This document shows, one piece after another, positions 44,650-56,713 of a DNA stretch of 64,000 bases; positions within the stretch are counted from its first letter, which is position 1, and each line of letters begins with the position of its first letter. A program made the translations under genes and the position numbers. This DNA comes from Verticillium longisporum (taxonomy: Eukaryota; Ascomycota; Sordariomycetes; Glomerellales; Plectosphaerellaceae): positions 3,348,001-3,412,000 of the forward strand of contig JAETXT010000010.1 of assembly GCA_019188255.1 (NCBI GenBank). The letters run 5' to 3'. Under the pieces are notes generated by a model that saw nothing but the letters and a program-made list of their open reading frames with translations, did not search any database and was not told the origin of the DNA.

Positions 44650-45326
44650 CTTGGTCGCTCAAAGACTGTCGCTACTCTGTAGGGCGCAGAAATCGTCCAC
44701 TGGAGTCAACCTGCTGCTTTCAGAACCGAGGGCAGGCCTCTCCGCAACGAGCTTCTGGCGAGAGATTGAGAGAACTTGCTGACGGGCTGCGGGCAGGGGA
44801 ACTGCCGACAAGAAGAGGATAAGATCTCAAATTTGCGACACGAGAGGGGGTTGACCGAATCCTGCACTTGCCGCTTGTCGGGGGCTGTGCCATGCTGTCG
44901 CACGAATGAGACATCACCATAGTATCCAGTGGCACGCCACATTGGCTGGCCAGCTGCAGGTTGGTTGTGTATGCATAGGTCTGGATCGCCATCTTCCTGG
45001 TGCTAGAGCAGGCTGGGGCTGAACCGCCCATCACGGGGAAATGAACGTAGGCAGAGGCAGCCTGACTGGGAGCTGCCTTGGCGCATGTCTTATGGATGCC
45101 CGACAACCTAACCAAGGAGGATTGAACGACTTTTGAACGCCGGACTCCAATCACCAACACTGTTCAGTCCGCTGACGCAGACGCAATCCCTCATTCCGGT
45201 AGCCGGTATCTCACACTGGAAATCTATTTCACGGGAATGATAATCGTCAACTCGTCTTGTTTCTGAGTAGTCAATCTACCATGAAGCTATGTGCTAGTAC
45301 TTTTTTAAATAGCGACGCACAGCCAC
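44650..45326. other. Intergenic between NLR and SurE-like genes
   Basis: Upstream of the NLR start and downstream of the SurE-like stop. Open frames here have no motif or signal. Confidence 0.5.
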
Positions 45327-46289
45327 CTAAGGCAGGCAGGTAGTGAACTTGGACAGCCTGGCAATGACAGGCGCCTGCTGCGCAGCCGAAGCAGTCGTCT
45401 TGTCGGCAGCGTCACCAATGCTAACGGTAGCGTAGCAGGCATCAGTCCTCAGAATGACGCTCGTCTCGGTGGGCAGCCTGGTGCTGCCGCAGCTGAGGGC
45501 GTCCTGGGCGGAGAAGATGCCGGGGTTGAGCCTCGTCAGGACGAACTTGAAGTCGTTGGCCGTCTTGCAGCGGTCATCGATGTTCTGGAAGTTGACGTTG
45601 AGCCAGACGTTCTCGGGGAGGTAGGGCTTGCCGCCGGCGACGACAGCGTTGACGAGGCGCGTCGCGAGCTCGGCGTAGACGGTGCTGCGCGCGGGCACGG
45701 GCTGCGTGTTCCAAGCGAGCGTGCCGCTGCTGGAGCCAGAGAAGGCGATGGAGGGGAGCTTGCGGTCCTTGGCGGCGAAGACGGCGCCGCCAACCGTACC
45801 CGAGAAGGGAACTTGGACCCAGATATTGGAGCCAACGTTGGGGCCAGTAACGGCGAGATCGGCGCCCTGGGGCCAGGACTGCTTGACGAAGTTGTCAATG
45901 CCATAGCGGAGAGCTGTCACAGGGAACGAGTTGACCCAGTGCAGATCGGGCGAGGTGGCGTTGACGCCAAGAGGACCGCTGTTGGCGGGGCACGAGTTGT
46001 ATTGGCAGGGTTCGGTGCGAGGCTTTGGTTCCTCGTCGTTAGAGCCTAGGGTTGGTGGTCAGCTTTGGGGTTACACGGCAGACGACGAAGGGCGGGACGG
46101 ACCACTGCCAGACTTGTTCTCAGCGGGCGCAGAGAGAATGACCTGGTGGCCGGCCGCCTTGAAAGCGGCATTGGCAGAACGGGCGTACAGTTCGGCCCAG
46201 CCATCATCGTTACCCTGAATGATGCGCACACCCTGTGCAATGGCCGCGAGCTGCGCCAGAACGGCGAGAGACGTCGCACAGACACGCAT
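45327..46289 (-). CDS. Secreted SurE-like acid phosphatase/nucleotidase
   Basis: Two exons (46289-46103, 46045-45327) with a 57-bp intron (GTCCGT...CCCTAG, phase 1); 301 aa. Signal peptide MRVCATSLAVLAQLAAIAQG, then the SurE (PF01975) metal site in RIIQGNDDGWAE, AGHQVILSAPAENKSGSGS, TEPCQYNSCPANS, VNSFPVTALRYGID, VTGPNVGSN and SGTVGGAVFAAKDRKLPSIAFS. The family hydrolyses nucleoside monophosphates and other phosphomonoesters; fungal members with a signal peptide are thought to be secreted or vacuolar. Cys residues of the secreted branch are present. The intron donor GTCCGT is unusual, but the join keeps the conserved KSGSGS block in frame. Confidence 0.87.
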
Positions 46290-48345
46290 GTTGAGCTGTC
46301 AAGCTGTCAAAAGGTTTGGTTGTGGGGACTTGTGGGTGCACTGGGGGCAGCTAAACTCCTTGGCGAGTGGATTGTTGTGAGGATGATGGCTTCGTCCTTG
46401 GCTTCAACTTTGCAAGGAGAGAGCCGCAAAGCTTCTATTTAACCTCTGACCAAAGGCATGACAACAGGCACACGGAGAACACCTGCCCTTTTAAATGAAT
46501 CACGCAGCCCACGTGCATGATGTTGATTCCCAATTCCCAGGTGCTGGCATACTGATCGACACCCAATTCCGGCAAGCTCCATGCTGGCCCCCTCAGCGAC
46601 CAGGGAACTTGACTGATGATCGCCAGCCAATGACTCCCCCAGCATCCCGCATTAGCCAGGCCTGCCAAAGAGTTCCAGATCGCCAGGGGGAGCTTCTACG
46701 GCGTCTAGCCAACATCCTGTCATGGATTCGAAGAGCAAATGCTGCGCAAGCTGAACGCTCAGGCGCCATGGCTTGCGACACGTGCATGTTCAACATCAGC
46801 TCTGCCGTTCTCCTTCAAGTTGTCATGTCCGTGGTGGCTGCGGGGAGTGTTACTGCAGACGGGGTAGCTACTGTTAAGCGTGCCGGGCGCCCGAGTTGCT
46901 GCATCGGAGATCAGACCGATCGGGCTAGACCTAAGACTGGTTGATGACATTGGCTGCGACCGATGACGGAAACCTAGACTTGCACATGCTTTTGTATCAT
47001 GCCATTCTTGTCATGCTGGTCGCCTGAGAAAGACATGTTGCGGAGAAAGCACATTCAAGTCTGAACGGGCAGTTCAACTCTTTCCCAGTTCACGTATCAG
47101 CTCCGAAAGATCAGGAGAGGCTGGCGGCTACGCTTGTGTCGGTTAAACACTCGTTTCATACAGACTACTGGCCCCCCCCGCCCTGAACTGGCAGACAGGA
47201 TGCATGTAGTGTGTCTGGCATGTGGTCTGGCATGTGATGATAGGCACTCGCCTGTGTGTTCGACGGACTTGCTTCCCCTGGAACAATTTGGCGACAGTTT
47301 CTGATCACGACGTGATCAGGACGACACAAGATGTACACGCAATACCTCATGTCGATTGATCAAAGGAGCCCGCCGCCCTCGGCAGATGCACAGATTCCGG
47401 CAGCCGGGGCAAGGCCCGGTATTTCTGATGACCCCCGCAATCCCCTCGCGACGCTATCAATAGTTCGTCGGCAAAACATCTCTTCGCTAAGTCGCGATCA
47501 GAGACATGGGTACCCGGCCATCAAATATGCCCACCCAGCCGCATTGTTCCTGAGGTAGCAATTTTTGACCGCTGCCCCGCTGCTGCGAAACCACACCGCA
47601 AAAGCGGTCCACTGATGTTGACAGCTGCTATTTATTGTCTGCTAAACATGATTGCTGGTCCCCAGTTGCGACACGGCGAGAGAAATGTCCGCAAAGTCGT
47701 TGCTGCAGTCAATAGATAAATGCCAGTTAAGCGCGCATCTGAGATCTATACCTGTGAAGTCCTCCGTACACTTTGCACTCTCGTGGCATCTGTACCCTTT
47801 GGAGCGCTCCCTGGCGTACGGCGTCTGTTCGACTGATGGGTGTGTTCAGGAGAGGTATCAGTAATGCATTGTCCAAACGCTAGTCGTCTGGTAAACTGGC
47901 AAGGGACTTGCAAGCATTGGCTCGACAGCCTCAATCTATACGTTCATTTGATTAGCTACAAGTGATTGCAGTTTGCTTGAGCATAGAATGGACAAAACTT
48001 GACACGAAAAACTTCAAGCTCTCTCAAATGCGACTGGATGACATTTTCCGTCAGTCGGTCTATAGTGACGACACCCTAAGGAACATAATTGTATGATAGA
48101 GATGCGCCAGCATGTACCGAAGAACGCTGGCAAGCAGTATTAGCCAATGTTCATTTGCGCTACTTCCCAGATTTACTGACTGCGGATACTGCCTGTGGAA
48201 TATCTCTTTCCTCTACGCACCCACACGCTCTGACAAAAATCTTGTTCATAATGGGTCACTGCTCATTCAAAGGATCTTATGAATACCTGTTCTTGTGGTT
48301 GGAGATGCTACTTGTGCAAGTGCCGCTACCATGCTCATCTACGTA
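46290..48345. other. Long intergenic stretch, nothing recognised
   Basis: Two kb with only short frames (46495-46944 +, 47331-47558 +). Some small repeats (GTCTGGCATGTG, 47213-47236) and a C9 run near 47172. No RNA gene or element ends seen. It contains the promoter of the SurE-like gene. Confidence 0.5.
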
Positions 48346-49226
48346 TTATAGGTCTTTGCGCATGAAAACAGTACGAGGAATAGCCCCATAGAACTGTGTC
48401 TCAGCTTCATAAAATCCTGGCTCAGTGTGTACGAGGCGATACCCTCTCCTGGCATACCAATCCTGGTTGGCGACCTAATACTCAGAAGTCAGCATACTTC
48501 CCAAGCGATTGAGAATGATCCGCAAAACCCTTGCTCACCTTTGGCTTTTGAAATTTAATCTGGTCGTCTTTGAGCAGAGTGTCCAGCATGAGCGTTGTAG
48601 CAGATAGCGGTGGTGACGTAGCCATGCCTTCTAGTTTATCCATGGCTGCTCTGCCGATGCCGCTGGACCGCAGAGCCTTTGAAATGAAAAGACTTTTGAT
48701 CCATAGTGTTGAGCCCTCGGGCAAGTTAAGGTTGAAACCACGTGCTTCAAAATTTGCTATATCCAATGCAATATGGCCGACTGGGAAGAACTCCTTTCCC
48801 GACGGCTGTAAAGTGAGACCCCGGAGCGTGGTACAGGTGTCTAAAAGAGGATCGCTTTGCTACATCTACTTATCAGTTTTCATTGTCTCATTTGAGTGAA
48901 ACCAAATACCCTTACTTTTGGATGGGCCGATTTATGCAGCTGAATCATCTCCCCTGCTTGTGGGTCATGAGATTGTAAAACCTGCGACTGCGTTAAGCAG
49001 GTGAAAATGTTGATTGCACGTGCCTACTCAGCAATGTTCGGGTACTCACCAGCCAGTAAATACACTTGATCCCTCCCTGTTGGGCCTCTTTCCAGGCACC
49101 GGAGGGTTTGTCGATATGCCAACCACAGTCCACGCGTTGCTGGGTGAGCCGGTCAATGTGTTCAGGGGAGAGTGGATCCCATGGGACGAGGGCCACAGTA
49201 GAGGTGGCAGTGTGTTTGACGTGCAT
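48346..49226 (-). CDS. GNAT-family N-acetyltransferase
   Basis: Four exons (49226-49050, 48987-48916, 48859-48539, 48474-48346) with introns of 62, 56 and 64 bp, all phase 0; 232 aa. The start is the first in-frame ATG (MHVKHTATSTVALVPWDP); an upstream GTG frame is less likely. Motifs: TLQPSGKEFFPVGHIALD, LWIKSLFISKALRSSGIGRA (GNAT motif A, acetyl-CoA pyrophosphate loop as S-S-G-I-G-R), LEGMA, and the C-terminal WYARRGYRLVH with FYEAE and VFMRKDL, usual for fungal stand-alone GNATs. It transfers acetyl from acetyl-CoA to an unknown small amine or protein. Every splice was chosen to keep these conserved blocks in frame. Confidence 0.85.
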
Positions 49227-50716
49227 ATTGGAGATGTGATCTTGATGTTCCACGTTTTGGGATAATGCTGTCTAACGCCAAAGGCTGGAGGTCTCCGGGC
49301 TTTTGTTACTGGCACCTGGATGAAATGGCATCCAGGAATTACAGTTATTCGAGTTCAGCTCTTGACCACAAGACGTGACTGCCCTACCCCGCAGAATGAC
49401 AGGTTGACTCACAAATTCGATTGAGAGCCGACGATAGCCCGCCGCTAAACCTTATTGATGATAGAAAGATCATGATCGGAAGACTTGTGGACCTCCCAAT
49501 TCAGGGGGTACATCCTCCATCCCAGACCTAGTCGTGGCTCTTTCTTCGTTACGTGCTGTAGATGATTACAATGGGTATCAGCTATTTCTGCCATACACAG
49601 ATATGCAATTCTTCATCAGATGACCAATTGCTCCATAGGAACATCTGCTTTCAGGTATCCTATGCTCGCTGTGTTCGACGCCGTAGCAGCTCCTGGCCAC
49701 ACTCCAGCTCGGAGCGGTGCGGGGCGTCTTATATATGGTAGAATATGGTTCATTCAAAGTATGGTAAGGTAGGTACTATATCGGGGTGGCTTAAATACCA
49801 TTCATCTTTAGGGCAATCTACCACGGTGACCGACCTTTTCCTCATTATCGCGCTTCATAAAGATAAATCCGAGCCACCATGTCCTAGACAGGTGGATGTA
49901 ACAACAATGAATCTATGTCGAGATTACTTGAATCCCTAGCACCGTTTATTCTTACTTTACACTTTAGAGCTTAAGGTCCTGTGTTAAAGATTATGTGATG
50001 CGACACTCTGAAGACATCTTGGAGTTAATTGTTAGCAGAAATGATATGGCTGCGGCAGCATCATTTTGGCCTGGATTGTCACGTCTTGTCACTCGTAGGT
50101 TGGAGTTTTTTTTTTTTTTTTTTTTTTTTTTGCATTCTTGCATTGAGTGTATCGGTCTGTGTATTGTCTGTTTGTAAACAGTCTTGGCCCACGAGTTTCA
50201 GCGTTCACCAAATATAACATACAGCACACCCATGTGATCAATTGCACCGCATTGATTGGACCCGGCAACAGCACTTCCTTGCAACACAACACATTAGTTT
50301 CTCAAGCTTCGAAAGCGATGAGTTCTGTGTGAAACATTATCCGCGAAGCTAAGAAACAACCATAGTGTTCCTGGATAGACATGCGCTTTGGATCATGTCA
50401 TCCAATCAGGGTCGGAGCAAGGTACTTGAGCAAAACGGTACACGACAAGCTAGAATAATCGCACTAATGCTCTGTTTTAACAGAAAGTCGTAATTTTCGA
50501 TTGTTATGAGTCCTACTCTAGCTGAAGGAGCAGTGACACAAACATGACCTAATGTAATAATAGACCTTCCAGCTACATCCAAAGCCCGATACTGTAGGTT
50601 GTCTTCCAAGATGTTTTGTCTGCTAGGAATACAAAGCTTGAGCAACAACCCCTCTTGCAGAACTGAGAGTTGTCGTTTGCATGTTGGAGCAGCCGCGGAC
50701 AACGGCATGTGGTGGA
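49227..50716. other. Intergenic; contains a T26 tract
   Basis: No supported gene. T26 at 50106-50131. Short frames around it read only Phe or Lys runs. Confidence 0.5.
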
Positions 50717-51451
50717 CTAGGGGCACTCGGCAGCCGCGCCGGTGCTGCATCCCTCGTTGACCGTGTGACCATTGGTGATAGGCCAGTCAGCGTGTCCAGA
50801 GCCGCCCCAGCCGTCGTACTCAAAAGTGGCCGTGTATAGCTTAGTGATCTTCTTCCTAACCGTTCTGCTCTGACTGTCGGACCAGCCCATGAGCATCTGT
50901 GTCCAGTAGCTGCCTTTGCTTCTCGCCGGCACAGTGCACCTGGTAGCGCCGCCGATGGACTTGGACTCGGACCAAGAGTAGCCGAAGTTGAGGTTGGGCG
51001 CAGCATTGATAGCTCTCTTAACCTCGGGGACCGAGTCCATTCCGAAGCCGATTGAGAAGGAAGTGGTCTGGGTGCGGCCCCAGTTGAACTCCTTGATGCA
51101 TTCTCCGCTCGATAGTTCACAGTAGAGGCAGCCCGAGGACTTGATCCACGGTCCCCACCATGTGCCCGACGCGACGACGCGGTGCTCGCGGTAGGTATAC
51201 GTCTGAGCCTGGCAGGTGCCGTGGGCCTGGCGAGCGACAATGGCTGGTCCCTCGACAAGAGAGAAGGTCGAGCCGCAGGCAAGGGTTGAGTTCTCGGCTT
51301 CCCAGTCGTGATTGTCGAGAAGTTTCTCAATGCATGCGGTATCATCGACGACATCGACTATCGCCACGTCTTTGGCGGCGGCGGAGGCAGCAAGAAGGAC
51401 TGCAAGTGAGCCTAGCCCGCCGAGCTTCTTGAAGTACGAGAGAGAGACCAT
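50717..51451 (-). CDS. Secreted Cys-rich protein of unknown family
   Basis: 244 aa from ATG 51451 (MVSLSYFKKLGGLGSLAVLL...ASAAAKD), with a signal peptide cleaved near AAA-KD. The mature part has nine Cys, Trp/Gly-rich patches (SGTWWGPWIKSSGCLYCE, EYDGWGGSGHADWP), and a Ser/Thr-rich beta-type middle (TTSFSIGFGMD, NFGYSWSESKSIGG). I do not recognise a domain. A 51-bp intron in the 5' leader (51452-51502, GTATGT...TTCCAG) ends right at the ATG, and a TATA box (TATAAAAA) lies upstream. It could be an effector-like or wall-associated protein; no function is claimed. Confidence 0.75.
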   Translation of the reverse strand: MVSLSYFKKLGGLGSLAVLLAASAAAKDVAIVDVVDDTACIEKLLDNHDWEAENSTLACGSTFSLVEGPAIVARQAHGTCQAQTYTYREHRVVASGTWWGPWIKSSGCLYCELSSGECIKEFNWGRTQTTSFSIGFGMDSVPEVKRAINAAPNLNFGYSWSESKSIGGATRCTVPARSKGSYWTQMLMGWSDSQSRTVRKKITKLYTATFEYDGWGGSGHADWPITNGHTVNEGCSTGAAAECP

Positions 51452-51502
51452 CTGGAAGCTTGTCAGGAAGGCAAACCCTTCAGTAGAGAGAAGAGCACAT
51501 AC
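51452..51502 (-). other. 5'-leader intron of the secreted Cys-rich gene
   Basis: GTATGT...TTCCAG, 51 bp, with its acceptor immediately before the ATG at 51451. The frame upstream is open by chance, so an N-terminal extension cannot be fully excluded, but it would hide the signal peptide. Confidence 0.6.
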
Positions 51503-51570
51503 CTTTGCGAATGTGGAATCGAATTGAATGTGATGAGAGGCGAGATGTGATTTACAGGATGCGAAAATGT

Positions 51571-51581
51571 GTCTTTTTATA
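51571..51581 (-). promoter_or_regulatory. TATA box of the secreted Cys-rich gene
   Basis: Minus strand AATATAAAAAG about 70 bp upstream of the leader intron donor. Confidence 0.5.
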
Positions 51582-53383
51582 TTTTCCAGGACCCCTTCCA
51601 GAACGTGCCCGAGACTCACGCCCACGGCAGCCTGAGAAGGCTCACGATACCTTCACACGCTCGTGCCAGGCACTCCTACAACTTGGGTAAGTTGGGACAT
51701 CATGGTATGCTCGATCAGGCAGGTAGTCGAGTGCATGATGGGTCCTCGGTTCGTAATGCGACTCACGATGCAGTTGTCGGCATGGGGCTGGGAACTTTTG
51801 TAGTTTGGAACTTTTGTCAAGCCTTGCCGCGCCTAGATAGCACTTTTTTCTGCGTTCGTGTTGCACAACAGGGGCTAGACTCAACGATCCAGTTGGTTAG
51901 CTGGGGCTGCCACGATGACGCCTAACGTGCGATTGGCCCGTGGTATAAGTTACTGATGTGAGTCTGAGGCGCGAAATTTTCGAAAGTCAGCTGTCAGGCT
52001 GGCATGGATTGTCAGTGCTTAGTTCGCCCGCGCAGGCTGGCCGCCAGTCTCTTGATGGATTTGAGGATGTACACAACTCACTCAACAACAGAGACACATC
52101 CGATTAGATTATCTCATGTCAGCCGAAACACTTCCTGACCATTCGTCTTGACAAGAATTGATTGCTGTTGTAGACACCTTGTCAATACATCACTCGTCCA
52201 TCATTCTGCAGCTCTGCGACCTAGAGCATCTGGGACTATCGATATGCTACAAACTAGAACTCAAGCATGGCGAAATCATCATGCAGATTTCGTTTATGAT
52301 TCAATCATCGGATACCCATGTAGGTCCCCCCAATGGAAAGCTTGAAGCCACGATCCTTCATATTTACCGCTGCGCGCGGTGCGATTAAGATTTCACCGCT
52401 TGGCGATGCTCGTCTAGCAAGCGACCTTCCTCTTCGACACTGCTGTGCCCTTTCCCTGCATATCGGCCTCCCACAACCGCAAGGCACAGCTGAAGAACGC
52501 AATTACACGGACGTAGGGCAGCGGCGCATTTGGCTTCTTATGGGCTCGTCTTCGCGGCCGATTGGCAGTTCGCACACAGCAACCAATCCTCCACCAACCA
52601 TAGGCCGTCTGAACTGAGATTCTATAGACACGATCGCAAATCCGGATCAGGCCGAGCGGAAGCCAATCTCAGATAAGCTTTCCTCGCCCCGACCCCACGA
52701 TATCGACCAAACGCCCGCTGTGTATGCCAAAACAGTCATGTGGGGGAAAGACGGGTCAGAAGGGCCTTAAGGGCGACTTAGCCGTACGGCTGCTTTGACT
52801 GTAGTGCATGACTTTTGACCTGCTGCCTGGCGGAGATCTAACCTCTTCAGCTGACATGTTCAGAGACCCCGGGCCAGAACAAACCCCTGGTTCATCCGAC
52901 GGGCGCAAGCCGTGATTCCGGAGGTTTGGTCCGTCGCTCGGCGTCACACAGCATAGGATTTCCTGGAGGGTTGTTCATCAAATATTTCTCCCCTCGTAGA
53001 ATTCTAGCCTCCCTCCTCCCACTTCGCCTCCGTCCATCTTCCTTTGTGCCTTGTGATTTCAATCGCCCATTATTATGATTTGACCATGATACCATCGTGT
53101 TGCTTCCTGCCTTGGGCCACATGTCATGTTTGACCAGGCTCCCACAGATATCATTTGAGCTACAATCCTAATTGCCTTTGGGGGGCGGGAGGAGGGGGGA
53201 TTTACTGTACCGCCCCTTAACTGCGTGCCAGCTGTCAGAGACCAAACCGGGCTCTTCTAGCAAGTCAGTGGACAGAATTCATACGCCCTTGATAGCGGCA
53301 ACCCTCATATCCGGGCTAAGGGCAAATTGCCATAACAAGTCAGACGAGATCTGTGGCAAACTCATGACCACAGGAGGAATTAT
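51582..53383. other. Intergenic, nothing recognised
   Basis: 1.8 kb with short unsupported frames only. It contains the upstream region of the secreted Cys-rich gene and the 3' flank of the DUF3176 gene. Confidence 0.5.
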
Positions 53384-55598
53384 TTATCGGACAAACACCT
53401 CAGCCTGCGGAGAAGAAAGGAGCCTGATAATGAGTGTTGCAATTTTCACTGTTACTGCAAAAGACTGCCCTTTCGACCTCCATCCTGTGGTCATGAGTAT
53501 CCCGTCCTCGTCCGCCTCTAGCTTTGCTGTCATGGTCTTTGCCAATCTATCCAGAGCTCCCGCGTTCTCTAGCTCAGGCACGCGCACCTTGTCCCACCCA
53601 CTCAAATTATGCACCAGCAATGCGAAGCTCGAGTCCTTGACGAGGCTGTCCTTTCGTGTTGAGATCACGGTAAAGGCGAGGAGAAGTGTGACACATAGCG
53701 TCTCGAGGGTAATGACTGTCATCCAGGCCCAACGTACGTTGAAGTAAACTTCCTCTGTCAACATTTCTCCCCCCAAAATCATCCCTTCAATATTATCGCC
53801 GTGCTCTTTGCTCTGTATGTGACTGTCTAAGGTCTGTGCCATATTCCAGATGGCGGTCCTGAGCCCGTTGAGCAGTATCCAGGCGCTCAATGGATTTTTC
53901 AGGACATATTGTTCCTGACTAATTCCTTCTATTGAGGAGGACGAGTCAGATGTGAGGCTACTGAGAATTTCTTTCAGGAAGAAAGCAACCGTATCCATGA
54001 CGTTGTCCCGAGACTGAGGGTCGAGCACCATCTTCGCGTTTGTTGACGGGGCAACCCAGTACACGCTGTCGTCGCGGTCGTCGAGATCGCGTCTTCGAAG
54101 CGGCTCTGTGGACCAGGGCAGGTAACGCCTGGTGGTCCAGTCGTCTGGTGCTGAAGTATGTTTCGAGTACGTTTTAGCGCAATAGTAAAACAGAACACGG
54201 TGGACCTCAACATCTGGCGGCCCTACAGAGGTGGAAAAGGATGTAAACCTAGTGGTCAGGATATCTGCGTCCGCCACTATTGTCCGAATCGGTCTCTCCT
54301 GATCTTGTCCGCCCGACGAAAGCTGCGTCAGATTTGCAAGACCACGAAAGGCTTTGGTTTGTAAATACAGAGGGTTTTGGACGGAGCTTGGCCGCTCCTC
54401 CTCATGGCTATTCGCTAAGCCACGGAAGACCCAGCTCACATTGGAACGATATGGGATGTGGTCTCTTGCTTCCTCACTTAACACCAGAATACCATAGGTG
54501 TCCTCTGGAATGTTGTAGGTGCAGTTTACTTTCCATATGGCGCTGTCTTGAATTGGGCCCTCAGATGTGAGTGACGACGCATACTGCTCAATGGGGCTGC
54601 AGGTGCGTGTTGTGTTATAGGTAACGTTGTCGATAAGTTACTTACGCACATACCCAGTGTTGTGTATTCTGGCCACCGGCACGATCCGCCAATGCAGAGA
54701 GAACTCAGCACTGTTCCATTTTTAGTTATCCCGCGTATCATGTTCGAGGCAAATTGCAGGCGACTCATAGGCTCCACTCCCTCAAGGGCTGCTGAATCAT
54801 CTTGCACAAACGTCAGAGACTTCGCTTCCTGACCGGTGCCTAGCCTCAAGACTTACTTTGGGTCGTATACAAGACTTTGGATGTATAATTTGTAGCGTAT
54901 GCCAGCTCAGGAACAAGACTATAGTCTATAGCCTCCCGTGTGTGAATCTCCAGGACCTGCTGCACACTCGGACCGATGGCGAGCGAGAGTATGGTCGTGA
55001 TAGCGAGCACTGAGATGACCATGTTCGCCTTGTCTAACATGAAAAGGGGCTGGAGGGAACCCCATGGTCCCCGGCTCGCTTTGTCAATGAGGTCCAGATG
55101 GTTTAGCCTGTGAGCACGACTTTGGAAGTGCCGCCACTTTAGCTGGCTGAGGCACGATGCGATGGGGACCGTAGTCGCGGTCCGCGAGGCGGTGGCTATG
55201 ATGGCAATATACGTGTTGGGCTCGATGTTTAGGAACCCATGCCACGACAGCCGCGGCGACTGGTCGATGGAGCCGAGCATCATGAACAGCAGGCCGCAAC
55301 CTTTGATGCTGACCATGCAACCGGCTATCTCCCACCACCACCGCCAACTTCGGAGCCATGCGTGCTGCTTGGAAGGTTGGCGGTTTGATTTGCGCGGACT
55401 CTCGATCGTGGTTGACAGCTCCTCGTCTGCTGGGAGGAGAGACGTAGTTGCACTGTGCGTGCCAAGACGCGTCGGCGATGCCGACATTCGCCGAGCCAGA
55501 GGCTTTCGGGGGTGGTAACGCATGGCGTATCGAAGGAAAGTCTGAGAGTGTTGGGGGTGAACTGGCCCGTCGGTCATGTTGTAGTAGTAAAAGATCAT
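53384..55598 (-). CDS. DUF3176-family membrane protein
   Basis: Three exons (55598-54857, 54800-54650, 54596-53384); introns 56 bp (GTAAGT...GCAAG) and 53 bp (GTGCGT...CTGCAG; the alternative donor GTAAGT 3 bp away breaks the frame). 701 aa; MTDG seven codons later is an alternative start. DUF3176 (PF11374) pattern: WRWWWEIAGCMV, NTYIAIIATASRTATTVPIA, SQLKWRHF, DKASRGPWGSLQPLF, then TM segments (VISVLAITTILSLAIGPSVQ), an extracytosolic region with Cys (SLCIGGSCRWPEY) and Asn sites, and a last TM (WAWMTVITLETLCVTLLLAF). Function unknown; the family is widespread in filamentous ascomycetes. The C-terminal end past GWDKVRVPEL is less certain. Confidence 0.8.
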
Positions 55599-56713
55599 GA
55601 ATTGATGTCAAACGATGGCGCCCAACACCCGCAAGAGACAGCCTGATGGGGGGATACTTAAAAAAACCCGTCCGCCTCCAGCTTTGTAAACACCAATTAC
55701 ACGTGTGGCACACTTGTCAGCACCAAGTTGGTGGCTGGAGAAAGATGCATCACTAGTAGGCCCGTATATGGCCCGCAGATAGCGAGGCCTTTGGAGAGGC
55801 GAGCCTGGTCTGCCGTCTATACCGATTGGTTCGTATTTCTGCACTTCTGCTTCATGCACAACTTGAACGCGACCTCGGACTGGGAGGCTGGGAGCGTTAT
55901 CATACCCTCCATCATCTTCCATCTGCAGCGCGGGTTACACGACTCCACATAACTGCTGTGTCCCTTTGTCGAGGTTGTTCAGCAGCATAGTCACCTGGCC
56001 CTTCCGCATGAGGAGGGTTGACGCGGTGCTACCTTACGTGCATATTGCTTTTCATCCATGGGAGCCTCGTTTGTCTGCGCATAATTCATTTGATGACATC
56101 AAAATGTCTACGCGACTGGTATTACTAGCCGGTCTAGCAATGCTGGTCGCCGACAAAATGATCTCAAACTCGCAGAACGTGATGGCCTGCGGAGACTTAG
56201 AATAGGGGGCTGATTAGGGCCTATGGGCTACTAGAACGTGTATAAAAGGGTTGCAGATTGCAGAATTGTGATGTATTTCGACTCTGTGCGCATCCATTTC
56301 AGCGGACCCTAAGTGCGGAAGACCTTCTAAACCCCAGCCTTCGCATCAGCTTCTATGACCCGAAGAGATAGGACCCGAAGAGATAGGACCCGAAGAGAAG
56401 TCACGCTATTCTCTGTCCGATAACTCTCACGGCTGTCCGAGCACACGAAAAGACGGCCTCCACAGCCATGGCAAGGCCAGACTTGAAGATGCTGGGACCT
56501 TTCTCCTAGACTTGGATGCAAGTAGTCGTCTTGACGAATGACTTGTGCGATTTCCGCGCTAGATTAGAAATGAAGTTTCACAGGCGCTCCCTGCTTTCTT
56601 ACTGACAAAGTCATAAGGCACAACACCTCAAACCAATTCTGCAGAGACATTTCATTCCACCACATCGGCCGTAACTCGTGACTCGTATCCAAACCCTGCA
56701 CAGTTCCCCCAAA
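55599..56713. other. Intergenic; small tandem repeat inside
   Basis: No supported gene. A 33-codon + frame at 56104 (MSTRLVLLAGLAML...) looks signal-like but is too short and isolated to call. Confidence 0.45.
56357..56400 (+). repeat. 15-bp tandem repeat, three copies
   Basis: GACCCGAAGAGATAG at 56357-56371, again at 56372-56386, then a slightly altered third copy to 56400. Confidence 0.8.

Noticed and set aside
46495..46944. 149-codon + frame upstream of the SurE-like gene
   Set aside because: No motif or splice signals; composition like surrounding intergenic DNA.
56104..56205. 33-codon signal-peptide-like + frame (MSTRLVLLAGLAML)
   Set aside because: Too short and isolated; hydrophobic start may be chance.
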